Assembly: GCA_001599755.1 (NCBI GenBank)
Contig: BCHX01000005.1
Coordinates: 2,104,409-2,168,408 of the forward strand
Reading direction: 5' to 3'
DNA: 64,000 nt
Source: Gliomastix tumulicola
Lineage: Eukaryota; Ascomycota; Sordariomycetes; Hypocreales; Bionectriaceae
Shown here: positions 31,301 to 42,799 of the stretch, in pieces
How positions within the stretch are numbered: position 1 is the stretch's first letter
How the letters are laid out: each line of letters starts with the position of its first letter
Notes under the pieces: model-generated
What the model saw: only the letters and a program-made list of their open reading frames with translations
What the model was told of the DNA's origin: nothing
The model's database searches: none
Position numbers and translations under genes: made by a program

Positions 31301-32734
31301 CGCCACCGACAAGTAACAGTACCTCTTATTCGGCTTCGTCTCCAACAGATGCCTCAGCGACCCAAGGAACATCAACTGTAACGAGGACAAATACGACTGT
31401 GATCGCTTCCACAATTACAATGGACTCGTCGGTCTTGGGTTCATCAAGGACTTCGCCTGGCACGTCCGCGGCTCCGCCCAATATCACAGCCACTGATGAC
31501 TCCTCGACGTCTATCGAAACTGATAGCATCCCGATCACAGGAGGTCCTTTCACTCCTAGTGCTTCGGCCACGGCTTCGATCGTATCTGGTTCCGGAACAC
31601 AGACCTCGACGACGGATAGCACCTCGCCATCCTCCAACAATGCCAATGCGACTGTGGCATCCACGGTGCCATCCACAGGAAGCACCACAATGGGGGAGAC
31701 TTCTCCTTCGTCCACATTGACTGGATCTCCTTCTGTGACATCCGGGGCTTCTGGTACAATTTCCTCGACTAGTATTGGCAGCGACACGTCGAGTATTGAG
31801 GGAAACTCGAGCGCCTCCCAATCAAGCGACCAAAGCTCCCCTACGCATACCTCAACTACCACCGTGACACAGCCATCTGATGCCTCTACCACAGTCTCGG
31901 CCTCGGATATTTCCAGCGGCGGAGGCACAGGGAGCGGCTCGAGTTCTGGTACGGTGCAGTCAACAGCCTCAACTGAGACGATCACGTCTCCCTCCGTCAG
32001 TACCTCAGCTTCAGACAGTACTGCTTCAAGTAGCGTTGTCGCGACTCCCAGCACCGTCACCAGCAGTGATGACGACCAGTCAAGCCAGACTGCATCGGCG
32101 GAGGAGGCCACGACGACGTCCACCAGCTGCACAAACTCGAGAACAGATAGCATCGTCACCGAGACTGGCACCTTTACAACCACGTACACGACTGCGTTGG
32201 AAACACCCTGCAATTCGTCGTCGTCGATCACTGAATCTTCAACGTCGACGCCATGCCACACCAGCAGCAGCGATATGTCCAACTGGGACTCGGCCACGTG
32301 GTCCATGACAGACTCTAACTCAACCAGTAAGTACCAGGACACTGACTACCGTTCAAGAAACAGAAGCTGATTCACTACCAGCCTCGGGCACCAAGTCAGA
32401 GCCTACGACTTTGAGTACGGTCACGACCACCAGTGACTCCAGCTCACGCGACGGCGGTACGGAGAGCGAGTACCCAGTTCCCACGAGCAGCAAGGACGAC
32501 AACGGGCGCGCGGACACGCTACCTGACAATCCCAACTACCCCTGGGGCGGAGACGGGCCTGTCCATCGGCATCGGCCTATAGTCAGCCCCGACGATCAGG
32601 CAGGCGACGACGCAGGTCCGAAGCGCGGGATGAAACGTCGTCGCTGGGATCGCGGCTGGACGGAGCTGCTGCTCAACCGGCTTCGACCGCACACTGAGCA
32701 AGACATAACGGAGGAGGAATCTGGCGATGTTTGA
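28308..32734 (+). CDS. Ser/Thr-rich mucin-like secreted protein, 1,438 aa
   Basis: Three exons are inferred: 28308-28512, 28568-32326 and 32382-32734. Donors are GTGAGT and GTAAGT, acceptors CCTAG and ACCAG, and both introns are phase 1 and 55 bp long. Exon 1 encodes a signal peptide (hydrophobic ILPVLVVLFFLEITA) and a short acidic region. Exon 2 is almost wholly S, T, A, G, P, V and I with no clear long repeat unit, and should be heavily O-glycosylated. Near its end are Cys residues in TTSTSCTNS, LETPCNSS and STPCHTSS. Exon 3 ends in a polar, Arg-rich region (PKRGMKRRRWDRGW) without a GPI signal or membrane helix. That suggests a secreted or wall-trapped protein and not an anchored one. The long open frames on the opposite strand are shadows of the codon bias. 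Confidence 0.85.
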
Positions 32735-33301
32735 TTGATGTCTCTAGAATTTCATACTCGTACACTTGTGAAACACCGCTCACGGCGGCCATGGAATGGT
32801 ATGGGACATTGTAGGAGTTGGGAGGGAGGCAGGGGATAGATGACCGTCGATTGTACGGGCACGAATGATTGGTGAGGTCGGATTGGTAATTAAACTGCAC
32901 GGAAAGTCAACAATGAAAAGCACTGTAATCTTGCCAATAGCAAAGGCCAACTGTCGTCCGTCGATCACCGAAGAGTGTCGGCTGCATTCGGTAAGTAGAT
33001 GCCTGATATCCAAGGCAAAACAAAAAGGATTACGTCGTCAGTCCAGGCACCATCGAAGTGACTTCCAGGGCCACCCAAACTCGCGGGTGCGGGAGGTTCC
33101 CCCGGATAGTGGGAACCCCTGCTTCGCCACGCGATGACACCAGCCGTCAGCCCACCCTTCATTCCACTTTCCACTTGGCGCCCTCCTTCTGGCCTCTTCC
33201 CTTCTGCAACCAACCATCGATTTCAAGCATCTTCAACCATCAAAGAGAAGGCATCGCCGGTATCTGGAATACATCGCAGTGCACAACCCCCCCGAATCAT
33301 C
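32735..33301. other. intergenic, promoter of next gene
   Basis: No gene recognised; C-rich sequence lies immediately before the next start codon. Confidence 0.4.
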
Positions 33302-34410
33302 ATGCTGTACAGACAGCTCTGCCTCGCGGCGACGGCCGCGGCCTTCCTCGTCGTCCCCGAGGTCACCGAGGCCGATAAGGACGTCATCAGCACCCTCCCG
33401 GCGCCCGTCGACGCGGCTCACCCCGTCCTGATGCCCTCGGACCTGCAGATCGACATCGCCTACCACCAGGAGAGCGGCTCCGATGCCACCCTCAGCCTCA
33501 ACTTCCTCGTCGAGGGCGGCTCGCGCCTGACGCTCAACGGCTTCGAGCTGTACCCCGCCGCGGACCCCTGGTCCGGCGACCTGACCGCCGAGGTCGAGGT
33601 CCACGGCACGCGCGAGGAGAAGACGCTCGGCTACGGCCTCGCCGTCGGGCCCGAGGTCAGCGACGCGGAGCAGCAGCTGTCGCTCGTCGCCATCGACCTC
33701 CAGCTCCTCGAGGTCGGCGGCGTCTTCGAGAAGGGCCTGCCCAGCGTCGAGATCAAGCTCATCAAGGGCCCCACGGGCGACATCGTCATCGGCAGCGTCG
33801 ACGCCGTCGTCCAGAGCGTCGAGGAGAAGAAGGCCAGCAACCCGCTGCTCCGCATCAAGGAGAAGGTCGAGGAGTTCTGGAAGAAGCTCAGCAGCGGCTG
33901 CGGCGGCCGCCACAGGAAGCATGGCGGCGGCGGCAGCAAGCACGGGCACTTCGAGACGTACGAGGGCGGCCGTCCGTTCCGCCACGACAACCCCCACGGC
34001 CACCACCGCCACGGCGGCCACCACCACCGTCACGACTGGGGCAGGCTGCTGAAGAACATTGCTGCCAACATTGTCCTTCCCGTCCTTGCTGGTATCACCG
34101 CCGGTGTCGGTGTTGCTGTGTACGTATACCCCCATCACTGAAAACTAGTACTTGCCGTGTACTACCTAGGTATGTATCAACTACTAACATCTCGTTTCGC
34201 AGTCTGACTATGGGTCTGTGCAGCTGCTTCGCCCTGATCTTCCGCGCCCGCCGCAGGAGGTCTCGCCGTGCCGCTCGCCAGTCCGAGGTCGCTTCCACTG
34301 AGCCCGCCTTCGCCGAGGAGAAGGCCGGCCTCATGGAGGCCCAGGAGGAGTACGAGGACGCTCCTCCCCAGTACCAGGATGCTGAGCAGACCACCGAGCA
34401 GACCAAGTAA
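33302..34410 (+). CDS. secreted/lumenal-domain single-pass membrane protein (DUF7728-like)
   Basis: Exons 33302-34119 and 34203-34410 are joined through an 83-bp intron (GTACGT donor, CTAAC branch, CGCAG acceptor, phase 2), giving 341 residues. An N-terminal signal peptide (LCLAATAAAFLVVPEV) precedes a conserved-looking beta-rich region (LTLNGFELYPAADPW, KTLGYGLAVGPEV, LVAIDLQLLEVGG, GDIVIGSVDAVVQ). A Gly/His-rich stretch (HGHHRHGGHHHRH) follows, and then a transmembrane helix that spans the junction (VLPVLAGITAGVGVAV plus LTMGLCSCFALIF). The cytosolic tail is basic (RARRRRSRRA), then acidic, Gln-rich. Without splicing the protein would end at YPHH inside the helix, which supports the intron. 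The His stretch might bind metal; that is inference. The family name is from memory. Confidence 0.8.
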
Positions 34411-35621
34411 ACAAATCGGCCTTCAGATACCCCAACATTGCCCACGTTACTCGGTCCCAGGCTTTGGGGGCTGTAACACACAGTTCTCAGGCGTACCGCA
34501 AAAGAGAAAGAGAGAGAGAGAGAGAGCGGCTGAAGAGGACGCGGATGTAGTTTTTAGCAGTTCCGTTTTTGTGAAGGAAAGCATGGCCAGAGTGGCCTCT
34601 CTTATTTCTTGGACAGATCCGGGAGCTTAATGTCTGCCTTGTCCTTTTTGCATATTTCACTAGTCGACAGTCACACACATTCCTTGAACAGAGCTATTCT
34701 TATGTTGTAGAGCAAGCAGATGCATATATCGGCCAATGTTAGTTAACTGTGTGCTCGTGTGCTAGCCACCTGCATTAGTGAAGGCGCCCGACGACTGCAA
34801 CATCAGCTGCAGGGAACTTGGTGCTTACTGCAAGCGTCGGGCAATACCTGCAGCTACGGGCAATAGAATCCTCTGCTGCAGTTGGTGCGGGACGCAGCCG
34901 TCCTGTTATTGGGCCTTATCTTGACCGGTCGTTCGGTGGTGGTGTGGTAATTAATATCAGCACTTGATGCGCCCATCGAGTCCGAAGCGGGCATCGACCT
35001 TTCTCCTCAGCATGCCACGTAAGTTCTAGGCCAAGTCCTAGTTCAAAGCCAAGACAAATGCAACATGCACAAAACCAGAGAGGCACACTGCAGATCTCTG
35101 CCTAGGAAGTCGAGGAGATTAGAAGCAAAACCCCCGAAAGAGGGGGCGGAACTATAGGGTAAGCTGAATACTAGTACTAGCCACAACTATCGTGAACTCC
35201 AACCACCTCAATGATATCGAGTTTACTCAGCATTCACGCCGCGGACTTAAGAAGAGGATATTTTTCCGGCGGCTAATTATAAATCCACAGCCCAAGCTTA
35301 CCTAGCCACTCGTGCGCAAATGCAGGAGCCCATGTGGTCGTCGGGGCCGTCGCGGAGGTTTGGGCTGCAGGCTGCAGGCTGCCAGCTGTCCTTGGAGAGA
35401 GAGGGGGGCGGGGTTCGGCCGCGGGATGCGACAGATGACGTTCGCTCTTGTATGCCCCGAGTCCGGCGGGACGAGGTGAGATTTGTCAAAGCGTGGGATA
35501 CATAAGGGTCGGAGGAGAACCATCGTGGCCGCACCCTGCAGATCTGCTCTGCTCTAATCGAACTTCACAATAATACCCCTCGAGAACTCACCCGGAAGCC
35601 ATATATCATAAGCCCGCCGCC
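34411..35621. other. intergenic with (AG)n repeat
   Basis: A GA/AG run occupies 34503-34526. No coding sequence is supported. Confidence 0.5.
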
Positions 35622-36153
35622 ATGTGGAAGTCGCCAGCATCGCCAACGGAGGCATCTCCCCCACTCGCCACCGAAATAGCCGTAGCTGCGCGCCAGAAGT
35701 ATCCGGGTCGCCGGTTCGCGCAGATTGTCAGGCTCAAGCCCGAGTACGTGGCCGAGTACAAGGCGTGCCATGCTGCCGTGTGGCCTGAGGTGCTGAAGCA
35801 GATCAAGGACTGCAACATCCAGGACTGTTCGTGACTTCCTCCTCCCTCCTCCCTCCCCCCTCCCCACACCAGCACCTCGGGCATCATCACCGAGACCGAA
35901 GCTAACCGCGTGGGCGACAACAGACAGCATCTTCTGGGACGACAAGTCAGGCATCCTGTTCGCGACATTTAAGTACATCGGATACGACTACGCCGGCGAC
36001 ATGGAGCGCATGGCGGCGAACCCCAAGGTCCGAGAGTGGTGGCGCATGACGGACGGATACCAGGAGAGCTTCGTCGAGGGGGCCGTCAGCTCCGAGGCGG
36101 GCGAGCCGAGCTGGTGGAAGCCGGTCGAGGAGGTCTTCTACTACGCTCCGTGA
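35622..36153 (+). CDS. L-rhamnose mutarotase
   Basis: Exons 35622-35826 and 35924-36153 (97-bp intron, GTTCGT donor, CTAAC branch, AACAG acceptor, phase 1) encode 144 residues. It interconverts alpha and beta anomers of L-rhamnose and may help feed the fungal rhamnose (LRA) pathway. The RhaM pattern is clear: FAQIVRLKPEYVAEYKACHA with the catalytic His, VWPEVLKQI, SIFWDDKSGILFATFKY and the paired Trp in REWWRMTDG. About 25 extra residues precede the domain compared with bacterial RhaM (about 104). The C-terminus PVEEVFYYAP matches the family's usual acidic/aromatic end. No other rhamnose gene is in the window. Confidence 0.9.
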
Positions 36154-39100
36154 TTACCGTGTTTAGCCCGCACAGATTGCTAGTAATAAGACACAGAAAT
36201 GAAAAGTCGGTTCGCGAAAGATCAGGTATCGCACGGGCCTGGTCGTTTTTCCGCATCAGCAAGATGCCGGCCGCGCAGCACGGGCCAGTTGCTTTGCCGT
36301 TGACCTGCAGGCAGGCCAGGCCAGGCCAGCATCGCGACCGATGCGCCGTTCCGCCCCAAGGCATCGGTTGGGTTTGCAGATGAGGCCGCAGGATCGCGAG
36401 GACGCGGGAAGGCTATACAAGTACCTGGCGGTGGAAATTGTTGGCTGGATGGTGAATCAGCTAGTGGAAATTCAGGGCATGAGGGATGAGCGCTGCAAGT
36501 CAAATCGTCCACTTTTCGCGCAGATCGTCCGTCTGTTATTATGCCGATGCGAAAGATCTCGGAGACTCTGAGAATAGCATCTTGTTCACATCTCCTTGAC
36601 TGTGCGGGTGACGTCGTATAATTAGACGACTTATGCTCTGCTCAAGAGCGTCATGAGTCACCCACCACCCTTCCGGCCAGAATTATGCACCACAGCCTGT
36701 CTTATTCATGACGTCCGCCCCAGATGGGGTGTCTCTGTGCGTGTCTGAGCCAGAAGCGGCCCCATCGTGACCCCTGGACGTGATTTGATGCAGGAGCAAG
36801 ACGCTAGCGTTTCCGCTTGCCCCTGTCTACAGGGGTTCTGGAACATGTCGTACATGGACTGTCGTCGAGTCGGGATCTAGGAGCTGAATGCGAGTCTGAG
36901 AGATTTGCGCAGACAAGGCAGACCGCCGCTGAAGGTCTGCACATCACTTGCGTGACAGAGCCTTTCCGCGGGCTTGATTGGCCTCGTCGGAACGCGAGTG
37001 AAATGGGCTGGCTGTGGCGTTTTGGGGGGGCGCACGGCGGCTGCGATGCTGGTCCATCCTGATCGGCTTCCAAGTTGCCCGGTAGACGAGGGCCAGGATG
37101 TGTCCGAACCCCCAGAAGCAGAGGGGAAAAGGCTCACGGCCCCATGTAGGAATAGAGCCGATGCGCTTAGCCGTTCAGTGTGAACCCTCCCAATTTCACA
37201 GTCTTGGATGGACTGCGCGCACGGCGGGCTTAGTCCATACGAGAACCAAACCGGTCATTCTCGTCGAACGCCACCGCCGCCGCCGCCGCCCAATCCTTCC
37301 TTCACACGGCATATGCAATTCGTGATATTGGTAGGCAGAGGAAGCGCTGGGTGGCGTCATACGAGGCGTGACACTGCTGGTTGAGGAACCCGAGAAGAGA
37401 AGAGGAGACGAGAAGAGAAGAGAACAGAGAAGTACATAAGCCACGTGAGTAACAACGGCTTGGATGGCACACCCTCGACAGGGCCAATCAACATGAGCGA
37501 CGGCGTGATGGGCCAGGATGGAGCCCTACCCTTAATAGTTTCCAGTTAATGGTCGTCGGTCATCCATGCTCGTATGTCACACAATTCCGGGCTCTTTGGG
37601 CGCAAGGCCAAGACAGGATCCATGCTGCTTCCAAGCTTTCCCAGGGCTGGTCAAAGTCAAGCTGGGTCTCGGAGGGGGAGGCAAGTGCGCTCCTCTCACT
37701 CTGCTCCTCTGTCCCAGGACTCCCAGCCAGTTCCTCCCGCCAGCCGAAGCCACCGTGGAGTCGCATCATGGCAAGGGCAAGGGCAAGGGCCAGGCATGTC
37801 CAACGGCGTTGGTACGGGTGGTTGCTCTTACCCTAACTCCCTCACCTGAGTCCCAGTCGCTCTTTCCCGGTCTCCCATCAAGCTTGGAGCTGGTGGTCCT
37901 GACCCGATCGGGCTTGGAGGCATCCGGATCTGTTCACTGGGCACCGCACTGTGCTGGGCTGTGACTTCCATCTGGGTTCTCTCTTTCCTTCTGCTCCTTC
38001 TCTCATTTTCGTCACTGTGCCAGCCACTCTTTCCATTTGCCACCTTCGTTTTCTATCTGTCGCTACTATCGCGAGACTCCTGGCGAGTCGCTTCATTCCT
38101 TCTTCCTCGCAGGACGACATTCAACCTTCGTAACACCTACCTACTCTCGTCGGGCAATGTAAGCCCCCCTTACCTGTAGCCTCGGGTTACTCTCATTGGC
38201 CGTCGGTCGGTCACTTCGCGGTGCACGACAGGAACGACGCAAGAAACCGATAGCGCTTGTGACTACTTCCTGCATGTCGACCGAGGTGGTTACCTTACCT
38301 GCCTGCAGCAACTACCCGTCTCCGTCTCGACTCGACCAATCCTCCCGTCCAGCCCGCCTGTGGCACCCTCTTCATCTTTGATTTTCGACACACCCCCTCA
38401 TCTCATCCCGCCGGCTTGGGCACTGGTGCTGGAACCGACTTTGGAATTTGGAAGCCTTTATTTTCTTGAACCACCTCTCGAACACGGTGCAAAGCGCCGC
38501 TGCCGTGAGCGCCAATCCGAAACACGTCCCTGGGAAGCCATCGTGACACCGCATCGTCGAGGTCGTTGCACGACTCTGGCGCAACGTTATTTCCTCGTGT
38601 GCCACGTTGGGTCTGATTGTTCAGACCGTCCGTTACCTCGTTCGGGCCCGTTGCGCGGGACGCCATTTTCTTTTCTGACGGCGGCTTTTCTTCAACTTCG
38701 GCCTGCCTGTTCGCGATACAGCACTTCTTCGACATTCTCTCTGTGATTCTGTCTCGCCTCATGGAGTTGTCGTCACTCTAAACCTCGCTGGAGCCTCTGA
38801 CTTGGGAAAGAAATGTATGTGAATCCTTCTCTCTCTTCCGTCGCACTGAGCATGCACACTGGCCCCTCCTCTATTTACTCGTGCGATATTTCTACCTTGT
38901 AAAAGATAATCACTGTTCGGCTATTGTATAACCTGCACTTTTTTTTTTTTTTTTCTCTCTTTTTCACAGAGTCTTAGAGGTTTTGGCTGAGCTGACCTGC
39001 TTGTCACATTCTAGTCAGCCTGCATTACGGCGGATTGACCTTTTTTTTTTTTTTTTTTTTTTCATTGCACCACTGGTGTGATTTGCACTCTTTCAGTTTT

Positions 39101-39397
39101 CCGACTCGCATCCTGCGACGCAGCATTGTCGAGTCAAAGTAGGCATTTGTGTCAGCCTGTCACGGGATTCGCGCGTGGCCAGTCTGCCTCTGAAGCCATC
39201 TGCTGTCGGCACATGCTCAATTGCCCGCTACATTCATGCTAATGCTCTAACTCGCCCGCATTCCCCAAGCTTTTGGTGTTCGCAGACCAGCCTTCTGGGC
39301 ATTGTTACCCCAGCATCCCTCACGAACGTACCGACAACGCCTGATCTTTTGAGATCTCAAATCTGTTCGGCCTCTCAGGCCCAAACCTGCTCAATCA
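36154..39397. other. 3.2-kb intergenic region upstream of the EGF-like gene
   Basis: No gene with support. It holds a GGCAAG-type short repeat near 37768-37790, CT-rich sequence from 37950 onward, and T runs of about 16 (38939-38954) and 22 (39041-39062). Between 39213 and 39250 there are two tiny frames (9 codons, then 2) that would be upstream ORFs if the leader includes them. Confidence 0.45.
39041..39062. repeat. poly-T tract (22 T)
   Basis: A homopolymer of 22 T about 340 bases before the EGF-like gene's start; a 16-T tract lies 90 bases further upstream (38939-38954). Confidence 0.9.
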
Positions 39398-42191
39398 ATG
39401 AGCCAACCTTACTATGGCCGGGATATGGACGAGCCGAATCCCGGATCCGTGAAACGCGCTCGAGAGAGGGCGGCGTTGGCTGGCAACCTCCCACCGCGTC
39501 GGCCTCCAAAGAACGACGTTGAACTGGGAGAGTCTCCCACTGGGGAGCTCAGCCCACCGCCTCGTCGACATATGCCAACAGCACAAACGCCCAAACAACA
39601 AGAAACCTTTTACTGGGCTGAGCCGGTGCAAAGGCCTCTTCAGCCGACACTGCAAGCGCCTCGCCAACCCAAATCAAGGATGCAGCCTAGCGTAGACTCC
39701 AGAGGCGTCCCCATCATCTCCCGACCTACGCAGGCCCCTCATTGGCCTCTTCCGCCTAACTCGCCATTGAGAGTAGCCAAATCAGACGGCAATCGATCTG
39801 CGTCCAGCCAGTCTCGCCAGCCGCCTCCTAGACCGCAAAGACCGAGCCGGATACCGTCTATGCTGGATCAGTCGCGACCGCAACAACCGACACCCGTTTT
39901 CCTCAATCCTCAAGATTACCAGGATGAGCAGAGGGAGTCGATCATGTCTCAGAACGTTTCCACCCCTGGGACAAATGCCTCGTCGAGACTGACGACATCA
40001 TCGGTCGGCACGATACCAGACTTCCCCGTTCCAACGGCCAGCTCGGCTAACATGGCGCCTCCCCAACTGGCACCCCCTCCTCCGATGCCAACCACGCCCC
40101 GCCGAAGTGCCAACCTGGGACCTCCGCCGACGACTAGGCGAGGGGCATCTTCTTACTATTCGATAACCTCCAACGTATCCCCTATTCCTGAAGAAAGTCT
40201 CCGAACAGCTGAATCCTATGCATCAAGCTTCGCAATGCCTAGCAACTGGAACGCGGGCTCCGCGGCCTCGAGCCCCAACTATATGGGCGACGCTTACTAC
40301 GACGACTCTCCGACGGCCAAGAGCCGAGACTCGTATGATTCTGGCGACGAGATCAAGCTCGTGCGCAGCGCCAGCATCGGGAAGAAAGGAAAGGCCTCCC
40401 TGGTTGATACTAAGCCTCTAAACATCCAGCAGCGTCCAGTAAGGCCTTCTCCGAGCCCTGCTCCTGGAAGCTTCAACTCTGGGACAGGGTATGTGGATGC
40501 TTCTACTAGTTCTTCGGAGCACACACTCCCCCACAAATACCACAAGGGGTCTACCGATTCGGCTATGAACGAGCCGAATGCGACGGCACTCAAGAACGTC
40601 CCTCCTGTACCAGTCATTGCTCGTTCTGGAGAGGCCGCCGCTGAGGACATGCCTGCATCTCGAATTCCTGTCAATGCCCAAGCGGCTTCTGCAGCCGGAG
40701 CAGCAGGAGCAGCAGGAGCAGCAGGAGCGGCAGGAGCGGCAGCGGCACCCACAAAGCGGCCCCCGAAGCTTGATATCGATGCTGTTAGGAAGGCAGAGGC
40801 CCGAGGAAGCTTAACTAGTCTCCCAGACTTGATCAAGCGAGCAACACGACTCGTGGCGATGATGGATACGGGAAAACGTCCAGCGAGTCGACTTGACGAT
40901 CTGAGCCTCTTCATGGAGAAATCGGATAATGATGGTAAGTCATATAGTTGCGAGATCAAACGAATCGATCGATAGCTAACATGCGGTTGTAGTGCAAGAT
41001 CGTCATCAATCCGGCCTCTCAGAGATGCTCAACGCTTTCCCCCCTCCGGCTTCACGAAACGGGCGAAGGAGCCGAGGCTCATGGTTCCGCACTACGTCTT
41101 GGCCGTTGGCTCCGGGTCGCCAAGGCGGCGCGGATGGCGCTGATGCGAACAACAGAGATGGCTCTGGTGAGCCTCCAAACGAGGGAAATAAACGGGCAGC
41201 TCGGAAGTTCTGTGGACTGCCTCCCTGGGCGTTCATCCTCGCGGTTATCGTACTCCTCTGCATAATCGCTGTCGCCATCGTTATCCCCCTGCAGTTTTTC
41301 GTCTTCAAGACTCTCGGCAATCACGACGAGCCCCAATCACAACTTGAACAGTGTCGCTCTGACCTGGTGTGCCAGAATGGTGGAACGAACGTCGTATCCC
41401 AAGGATCATGCTCGTGCATTTGCACCAACGGCTTCGGAGGATCTGACTGCAGTGAGAGTGGCTCGGCGGCATGCACGACTACTAATCTGGCATCGTCGAA
41501 CTCGGAGTCTGCCATTCTGAATGTTACCATTGGTAGAGCACTCCCCCGACTCATCGCCGATGCCTCTTCCAACTTCTCTATTCCTCTCTCCGGCACCGTT
41601 ATCCTTGCCAAAATCAATTCTGGAGATATGTCTTGCCTGAGACAGAATGCTCTAGTGTCTTTTGGAGGAAGGTCGACGAGAATTGGGCAGGCATCTACTG
41701 AGGTAAATGATATGGGTGACGGCTCTGATGGTACTTTAGACTTGTCTGAAGATGCTGTCATTGTTGACACGGATGCCACATTGTCCGGGGACGGCCTGGA
41801 TGCAGCCGCAACGGAAGCACCCACCCTCGTGGAAAGAAGGACAACAATCACCGCGACCGACGACTTGTCTGTTCCCGAACCTACGGGAGGCGGCAGCGAC
41901 AATCCGACGGGGCGTGATTCGAGCCCTGCGTACAATGTTACGGAGGAAGCACTAGATTTTGCCCGAACCGCTGTGCTCTATGTTCTTCAAGAGCATAATG
42001 TTACGGAAGCATCCGACGCCCAGACAGCTCTTGAGCGCTTCTTCAACAAAGCAAGCACGACCAACCCTCAGCAGGACACAGTCACAGAAGAGAACGCCCA
42101 GAATGTGACTGTGGGCGGTGCCAACAGCGTTAACCTCGTGGACTTTCGCATCGACCTGGGTGAAGGCCTCGTTGGACGCGGTGCAGATTAA
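39398..42191 (+). CDS. type II membrane protein with EGF-like domain
   Basis: Exons 39398-40934 and 40993-42191 (58-bp intron, GTAAGT, CTAAC, TTGTAG, phase 1) encode 911 residues. The N-terminal ~590 residues are disordered, rich in P, S, R and Q (PPPRPQRPSR), with an Ala-Gly repeat (AAGAAGAAG, about 430-450). A single transmembrane helix follows at about 590-617 (FILAVIVLLCIIAVAIVIPL), with basic residues before it, which suggests the long N-terminus is cytosolic. Outside the membrane a compact EGF-like module (about 635-665) has CQNGG, CSCIC and GFGGSDC. The rest is a Ser/Thr/Asn-rich ectodomain with many N-glycosylation sequons. Similar proteins are widespread in Pezizomycotina with no known function. 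A role in wall sensing would be speculation. Confidence 0.85.
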
Positions 42192-42799
42192 CCATTTCTT
42201 TCTTCCGTTTTTGCGATGTTCATTTGGAGGTTTCAGAAACTTACAGCATCATTCTCCTTGGTCCAAGGAAGTCTCGCGACTCCTTCTTGATTCCGGTATA
42301 TAGCTACCTGATGGCACGACGGCCCTGCCTAGGTCCGTGCCTCACTTTTATGCGACCTGACGTGGTCCTCTTTCTTACGGGGTGGAATCGCATAGATCTT
42401 GTAAATATCTTTCCGACGTTTTTTAGCAAATGATTCCTACTCGACATGTACGGTTATAAAAGGGCGAGATTACCCCCCTCGGTCTGGGAAAGGGTAATGT
42501 GTTTTATTACAAGATGACGCATGTCATCTCAGCATGGAAGATAGTGTGTGGATTGTAATTGGGGGCAGCAGTATTATTTACTATACAAGTAATACAGTGT
42601 TCTGCGATTGTTATTCTTGTTTTGTTCATGAGCGAGTGAGTGCAGAGTGTGTATTTGTGCAGAGTGTGTTTGTACCATGTTAGAGCATCAGATGCCTGTA
42701 CTGGAGCCCAAGGGATTGCATGCAGGCTGTAGTTAAATATTACGAAGTTCGCTTCTATAATCATTTCGTTCATCTCTAGATAGTATGACGAATTTTCTT
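42192..42799. other. convergent 3' intergenic region
   Basis: The EGF-like gene and the MCC-beta gene end toward each other here. Only 3' UTR-like sequence is seen, with TA-rich stretches around 42560-42600. Confidence 0.5.

Noticed and set aside
31326..32342. Long acidic/Val-rich minus-strand frames over the Ser/Thr-rich gene (also 28983-31028)
   Set aside because: Reverse complement of Ser/Thr/Ala codons gives Glu/Val/Asp/Gly-rich frames without stops; a composition effect.
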